The notes beneath the pieces are model-generated. The model saw only the letters and a list, made by a program, of their open reading frames with translations. It ran no database searches and was not told the origin of the DNA. 64,000 bases of DNA from Siphonodentalium dalli (Eukaryota; Mollusca; Scaphopoda; Gadilida; Siphonodentaliidae), in assembly GCA_032622095.1 (NCBI GenBank), contig CP136065.1:60011094-60075093 (forward strand). The letters are read 5' to 3'. Below are positions 60,785-64,000 of the stretch, one piece after another; positions within the stretch are counted from its first letter, which is position 1, and every line of letters starts with the position of its first letter. The position numbers and the translations under genes are program-made.

Positions 60785-60925
60785 AATTGAAATTAGACCC
60801 TAATTACAATTACATCATAACCAATTACAATTGCAATTACATGTAATTGAGAATAAGCTCAATTACCAATTACATGCAATTACTTGAAAAAATGTAATTA
60901 ATTACAGTCAATTACAATTACCCCA
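60785..60925. repeat. TAATTAC/CAATTACA low-complexity array
   Basis: A run of CAATTACAATTACAT-type heptamers on both phases. Simple repeat. Confidence 0.85.
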
Positions 60926-61088
60926 TCCCTGCCCTGCATGATTCGGTTTATCAATTTCTTTTCTCAATGGATAACTCTAGCTTTTGGTGTCCTTATGCAG
61001 AATATTTCTACCCGACAAGTGGCAGGATTGAGCACTACCAGATTTTCCACAAAACCTATAAGATGGCCAACAAAATGTCCACTTTTCC

Positions 61089-61512
61089 ATGTCATTGTCA
61101 CAAGGCATCGATCACATTAATAGCCAGCTTTTCTATGGCGATCACATTTGGAGCCAGCTTTTCATATTCATTCTAGCCTCAATGAACAAGATTAGGTTAA
61201 TCTCATTTTTCGGAGTTGATGGGTAAAAAACAACTTAATTTTAATTTGATATTAGTTCATCTGATAACCTGAGGTTTCCAATCAATGTCGTTAGAATGCT
61301 CGGATTATATTCCAGTATAAGTTGATAAACGAAGTCATTTCTGGAGCATGACGTCGACATTTTAGTCACAAAGGCGATGACGTCATATTTCGCGCCATAT
61401 AAAGCATGGAATTAGAAAAGCTGGTCACGAATATGATCGCCGGTGAAAAGCTGGCTACATTTGTGATCGATTTAAAAAGCTGGCTACGAATGTGACCGGA
61501 GCCTTGTGACAT
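61089..61512. mobile_element. DNA element with AGCCAGCTTTT subterminal repeats
   Basis: The ends are TGTCACAAGGCATCGATCAC and, in reverse complement, TGTCACAAGGCTCCGGTCAC. GCCAGCTTTT repeats occur two to three times at each end in inverse orientation. The superfamily is undetermined; no target duplication was seen. Confidence 0.65.
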
Positions 61513-61576
61513 CAGTAGGGAGCTATAACTGACAAACTATAACTGGGAAGCAGGTGGTAAATTATTATTTAAAAGG

Positions 61577-62120
61577 CTGCTATGTATGGGATGCCAAATT
61601 GACATTTAATAAATAATTGAGCTTAAGCGCAATAAGGAATCCCTTTGATTAAGCGCAATAAGGGAAGATCTAATTGCGCTTAAGCGCAAATCCTTATTAA
61701 GCACAATAAGGAATATCTTATTGCGCTTAAGCGCAATTACATCTTCCCTTATTGTGCTTAAGCGCAATTACATCCTTATTGCATTAATATCACCCTCATG
61801 AGATCACCTCTCTGCAAATAGTAGAATTATCCTATATTTGCTCCACCCATTGTACCATGGACTACACCATTTGAATTATAGGGAGTTTATGTAATGTGGC
61901 TAATTGCGCTTAAGCGCAAATTAGCTCTTATTGCACTTAAGCGCAATAAGAATATTCCTTATTGCGCTTAAGCGCAATAAGAATACATCTTATTGTGCTT
62001 AAGCGCAATAAGAGATTTCTTATAAGGAATTTCCTTTCTGCGCTTAAGCACAATTAGATCTTCCTTATTGCACTTAAGCTCAATTATTTATTAAATGTCA
62101 ATTTGGCTTCCCATAGCTAT
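61577..62120. repeat. Foldback element containing an array of CTTAAG-centred palindromes
   Basis: The outer arms (about 61577-61660 and 62030-62120) share GCCAAATTGACATTTAATAA in inverse. Inside, ten sites have a CTTAAG core in a TTGCGCTTAAGCGCAA context; four are perfect 16-bp palindromes and the rest differ by one to three bases. Two further half-sites occur. Most are joined by AATAAGGA or AATAAGAAT spacers. Non-coding. Confidence 0.8.
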
Positions 62121-63050
62121 GCGACTAGACCAAGTCTTCTCGGTCACAACGGCTAGGGATATAGGTTGGGATAATGCTGTCCCACCCCGTTGCTCTTCTA
62201 TGATGGACTTTCATTCAAAAGATGTAATACATGTACACATGGAGCCCAGGCATTCATGTAAACCACCGAATGTGATTAATCATCTTAACATGTCTGTGAT
62301 TCACCTCTCTTTAAAATGATAGATCACTTACCTTTACATTTAGAAAAAGGTATACTGATGATACTGTCGTTTAATGTATTGTTTACATGTATTTTCTAAT
62401 AGCGTGATAAATCAAAATTCTTTGGAACACAACATGGCTTGATATTTAACAGACATCTGATATATGCATGGGGAAAGGCTGCCCTTTATGTTCATAAACG
62501 CAAAGCTTCCATTTGACCTAATCCGAAGACATACATGAACAAGCAAGACAACTCCAGCCCATGATTCTGGGCGTAAAGTTCGTCATAGAAGAGTAACGCG
62601 ATGGGACTCCGTCCAAAACAGCATCAACCCAAATTATACCCCAAGCTGTTGTGGACCGAGAAGACTTCTAGTAATCAACTTTGATGCCAACAATTTGTGG
62701 TACATGACGGCTAGAATGGGCATTTTTTTTAGCAATGTTTATCCTTTTTCGGGTCTCGTGTTGTTAATCAGGTGTTAAAAACATTGCAGCTATAATTTAA
62801 TGTTTATACGCCCTTTTGAAAAAAGGTTGCATTGTGTTATCAGTCTGGACGGACGCGGCTGATTACAATATTCCTCCGAAAATAATGGGGGACAATAATG
62901 TGGAATGTGGTGGCATTGAGCAAGTATGTTAAATGGTTGGGAGTTTGTATTCATTCTCTTAGCAAAAATTTTGAAACTGTTTGGATGAAATACTGACTGA
63001 GCTTCTATATGAAAATTTTCAAGACGATTGTAGATATTTTTTTATGAATG
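62121..63050. other. No gene; family A/D head fragments near the end
   Basis: At about 62810-62860 a CCCTTTTGAAAAAAGGTTGC head with GTCTGGACGGACG appears without the tandem units. CTCCGAAAATAATGGGGGAC at about 62874 resembles the family D head. The rest shows no feature. Confidence 0.5.
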
Positions 63051-63059
63051 TCACTAACA

Positions 63060-63350
63060 TGGCTCGGATCTCAATGAAATTTGATCTGGTGTTCACTGCT
63101 AGGACATTCAATGGAGTGTTCTTCAATAGTTTGGTCGGGTTTTCCGTTCTCGAGTTATTCATCTGGAAATTTTTTTTTTGTCAAATCTCAATGAAATTTG
63201 GTATGGATGTTCACTACTATGAGGAATTAAATGGAGTGAGTGTTCAATCGTTTGATATCGGGTTTTCCATTCCTAGAGTTATTCACAATTGTTCATCTGA
63301 AAATGCTTATTTTTGGGTGCGTCTGCCCGAGCATCTCAGTCATAGGTATG
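63060..63350 (+). repeat. Family B units
   Basis: Two units contain ATCTCAATGAAATTTG, TGGATGTTCACT and TTTTCCGTTCTCGAGTTATT. Diverged from 38540-39430. The 156-codon frame through it is a repeat translation. Confidence 0.7.
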
Positions 63351-63513
63351 ACCACACTGGGCGGTATGCACCGGGCGACAGTCCATCTCTTGTTGACTAT
63401 TTTCCACTCTCAATACTATTGTACTTCAGACAGTGGCTGCACGGTGGGTAATCATGTGGTTTCGAGGTTGGTGATTACCACACATTCAAAATGGCGTACA
63501 AAAAAATAATATA

Positions 63514-63903
63514 TTAACCCTTTACCAAACAGAAGGGCCCTGTGCCAATGCATTCTCTTATTTATGCGAATCGACCATAGGTCGCCTCGCATATATAAGA
63601 GAATGCATTGGTTTAACACATTAAAAATTATAAAATTGTTAAAGAATGTAAGAAAAAATGGTAGAAAGTGTTAAAAAAAGATTTTTTTTAGGCAAATGCA
63701 TTCTCTTATATATGCGAGGCGACCTATGGTCGACTCGCATATATAAGAGAATGCATTGGCACAGGGCATAACTGTAACTATCACAATGTGGTCAAGGAGC
63801 CGATTCCAATGATATCCATATTTGTATGGTTCTATTGAGACAGACCGAAGATATTTTAGGCTGTTGAAGCTTTATTTGGCCGGTTTGTTGGGTAAAGGGT
63901 TAA
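63514..63903. mobile_element. TTAA-flanked hairpin MITE, CCCTTTACCCAAC family, copy 3
   Basis: TTAA at 63514-63517 and 63900-63903. It holds two hairpins (about 63541-63610 and 63692-63763). The right side is CCGGTTTGTTGGGTAAAGGG, the same orientation as copy 2. Internal spacer as in copies 1 and 2. Confidence 0.85.
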
Positions 63904-64000
63904 TAGGAACTGGAAAAAAAAACAACAGAATTTTGACTGAAGATGATACAATAGTTTATTTTTGAAACAGGTTGATTGATACCTTATATCTGTTCCAAAA

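Noticed and set aside
61600-62100. CRISPR-like array of short repeats
   Set aside because: Repeats are self-palindromic with short AT spacers that are not unique. The DNA is clearly eukaryotic.
62981-63451. 156-codon frame
   Set aside because: It overlaps family B repeat units; its sequence matches translation of the units near 39 kb.
1-64000. tRNA or rRNA genes
   Set aside because: I saw no convincing cloverleaf with internal A and B boxes and no ribosomal sequence; a tRNA scan was not possible here.

Overview
This window is animal-type nuclear DNA. Coding sequence is sparse, introns are large and obey GT-AG, and the rest is dense with cut-and-paste transposon remnants, palindromic MITEs, microsatellites and tandem repeats. 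The arrays headed by GTCC-rich runs and the many short foldback elements resemble what is common in marine invertebrates such as molluscs, hemichordates, echinoderms or amphioxus. I cannot name the species.

Two protein genes can be read with confidence. On the minus strand (6653-7961) a two-exon gene encodes an MRM2/FtsJ-family mitochondrial rRNA 2'-O-ribose methyltransferase, with its K-D-K-E tetrad and SAM motif intact. On the plus strand (30577-55765) ten exons with matching phases give a complete 346-residue protein. It has a mitochondrial-type presequence, a flavin reductase-like FMN-binding split-barrel domain, and a C-terminal domain that resembles small stand-alone bacterial proteins (WTHEAH and YHET motifs). 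This fusion is the most interesting gene here. A probable first exon of an unknown gene lies at 10115-10343 (minus). A weaker candidate terminal exon lies at 3350-3536 (plus).

Layout: 1-660 palindromic elements; 660-3340 nothing recognised apart from a microsatellite; 3723-6317 a hAT-type element carrying a nested TTAA element; 6653-7961 MRM2; 8.3-13 kb repeats, the orphan first exon and a second hAT-type element; 14.5-15.4 kb a tandem-unit repeat in reverse orientation; 15.8-17.6 kb a TTAA-flanked foldback with mirrored minisatellites; 18-25.9 kb several elements with 8-bp target duplications; 25.8-30.3 kb an interval bounded by a 45-bp inverted repeat; 30.6-55.8 kb the flavin reductase gene, whose introns hold most of the remaining repeats; 56-64 kb repeats, including an array of CTTAAG-centred palindromes at 61.6-62.1 kb.

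The two recognised proteins are both predicted to be mitochondrial, but they lie about 22 kb apart and nothing in the sequence links them functionally. Transposons sit very close to the flavin reductase gene: a palindromic MITE ends 39 bp before its ATG, and another begins 23 bp after its stop and supplies a possible polyadenylation signal.
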